Part shown: positions 4,830-5,799 of the stretch, piece by piece
How positions within the stretch are numbered: position 1 is the first letter of the stretch
Layout: the number at the start of each line of letters is the position of its first letter
Source: Pseudomonadota bacterium
GTDB lineage: Bacteria > Pseudomonadota > Alphaproteobacteria > RF32 > CAG-239
Assembly: GCA_021617435.1 (NCBI GenBank)
Contig: JAJWCP010000087.1
Coordinates: 1-5,799, forward strand
Direction: 5' to 3'
Length of the DNA: 5,799 bases
Position numbers and translations under genes: made by a program
The notes under the pieces: model-generated
Seen by the model: the letters and a program-made list of their open reading frames with translations, nothing else
Database searches by the model: none
Told to the model about the DNA's origin: nothing

Positions 4830-5799
4830 TTATAAATTGATTGCAACTATTTTATGCATCTTATTTAAATCATTGTTGGTTAACTTGATTTTTTCATCAG
4901 GATTCCAACGTATTCCGTAGAGCTCGCCATTTTCGTCTTCGCGAATACTCAAAAGCTCGGCAATATTATCGTTGACGTAATACAAAGCAATATCGCCGAT
5001 GCTGACCATATCTTGCGGGTCGGCAAATAAAATAGCGCGATTCGGCAATAGCGAACCTAAACGGCGGGTACACAAGTTAACACCGTAAGCATCGCGTTTG
5101 CCGGCAAGCTGAACCGGACGAGCAACTTCTTTGGCTTCGTCATCTTCACGGTCAATAATAATGTTGCCGTCTTTTCCGGCTGAGCCGAATACTTTAATTT
5201 TGGTATTTTCAGATGAAAAAGAAGCAAAAACAGAGGAGGTCGCGCCTTTTGGAGTTGCAAGCAATTTATATTTAGTGTCGTTTTTCTGAATAATGTCTTC
5301 AAGCTGACCGGCATCATCCAATCGCTTAATTTCATCTTTAAGTTTTTCAACTGACATAGACAGAGCGCGCGCAATATTTAAGTATTCTTTGTCTGAAACT
5401 TCACGTTGCCCCATTTCAATACGATGATAAACCGACAAGGTCATATCGGCGTTTTCAGCAACTTCCATCAAAGTCAGCCCGCGGTCGGTGCGCAAATGAC
5501 GCAAAGCGGCGCCCAAAGTTTTTAAGCCGGCGTTTTCATTGATTTTGCTACGTCTTTCTTGTTCGCGGCGCCATGCCTGAATAACTTCTTGCTGTGAATT
5601 TTGTTCATTAACGTATAAATCTTGCAAAGTACAATCAGTAAGCTCCGCAACCTGAATCAGTTGTTCCTGATTAAGGCGCCGATATCCCTTTTCAATTTTG
5701 GAAATGGCAGATAAACTGACGCCTAAATGATCAGCCAACTCCTGCATTGACATACCTCTTAAACGACGGTGCATTCTGATTTGATTCGGGAAAATAATT
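4830..5799 (-). CDS. Transcriptional regulator with two XRE-type HTH domains and a degenerate S24-like C-terminal domain (5' end outside window)
   Basis: This is a DNA-binding regulator by domain content. The frame is open through the right edge. The eight codons before the ATG at 5774 (reading IIFPNQIR) continue smoothly into helix 1 of the first HTH, so that Met is probably internal and the gene starts beyond the window. Numbering from that Met, HTH 1 covers about 1-55 (MSMQELADHLGVSLSAISKIEKG) and HTH 2 about 84-146 (LTLMEVAENADMTLSVYHRIEMG). Residues about 194-314 align with the S24/LexA-like fold: VFGSAG, RPVQLAG, DAYGV, ILFADP and GDIALYY. The catalytic Ser position is Arg (R238). The Lys position reads Glu-Leu (273-274). 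Self-cleavage is therefore unlikely; the domain may serve dimerisation or ligand sensing. It ends in its own terminator and lies upstream of the secretin operon on the same strand. Control of that operon is possible but unproven. Confidence 0.88.
   Translation of the reverse strand, partial: IIFPNQIRMHRRLRGMSMQELADHLGVSLSAISKIEKGYRRLNQEQLIQVAELTDCTLQDLYVNEQNSQQEVIQAWRREQERRSKINENAGLKTLGAALRHLRTDRGLTLMEVAENADMTLSVYHRIEMGQREVSDKEYLNIARALSMSVEKLKDEIKRLDDAGQLEDIIQKNDTKYKLLATPKGATSSVFASFSSENTKIKVFGSAGKDGNIIIDREDDEAKEVARPVQLAGKRDAYGVNLCTRRLGSLLPNRAILFADPQDMVSIGDIALYYVNDNIAELLSIREDENGELYGIRWNPDEKIKLTNNDLNKMHKIVAINL

Overview
The window looks like a chromosomal stretch from a diderm (Gram-negative), fairly AT-rich bacterium. 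A predicted outer-membrane lipoprotein with a secretin-type domain requires an outer membrane. The regulator at the right edge has an S24-fold layout ('RP.QLAG..DAYGV...DP...GD') that I associate with alphaproteobacterial repressors, so an uncultured, possibly host-associated alphaproteobacterium is my weak guess. No 16S gene or other marker in the window settles it.

Layout from left to right. Positions 1-88 hold the last 28 codons of an unidentified plus-strand gene. A strong stem-loop at 113-138 follows, facing both that gene and a convergent minus-strand operon. Positions 156-4713 hold four minus-strand genes, transcribed right to left: a 592-aa largely disordered protein with three internal repeat families (GTG start), a 185-aa helical protein, a 422-aa lipoprotein with a secretin-like C-terminus, and a 287-aa single-pass membrane protein. 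An 81-bp gap separates the first two genes. The second and third overlap by ATGA, and the fourth has its ribosome-binding site on the third gene's stop codon. A good sigma-70-like promoter (TTGAAA-N16-TAAAAT) lies before the first gene. Beyond it, a terminator at 4796-4819 closes the last gene, a minus-strand regulator with two XRE helix-turn-helix domains and an S24-like domain without its catalytic residues. That gene runs off the right edge.

The four-gene unit reads as a self-contained envelope-spanning machine. The secretin-like lipoprotein could form the outer-membrane channel. The single-pass protein, with a Cys-containing periplasmic domain and a long flexible cytoplasmic arm, could be the inner-membrane clamp (functionally like GspC/PilP, with no homology claimed). 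The two soluble proteins would sit on the cytoplasmic side. No ATPase, pilin, prepilin peptidase or polytopic platform protein is in the window, so the unit either borrows these from elsewhere or is not a classical pilus or type II system. I could assign three of the four proteins to no family; they are the most likely place for something undescribed.
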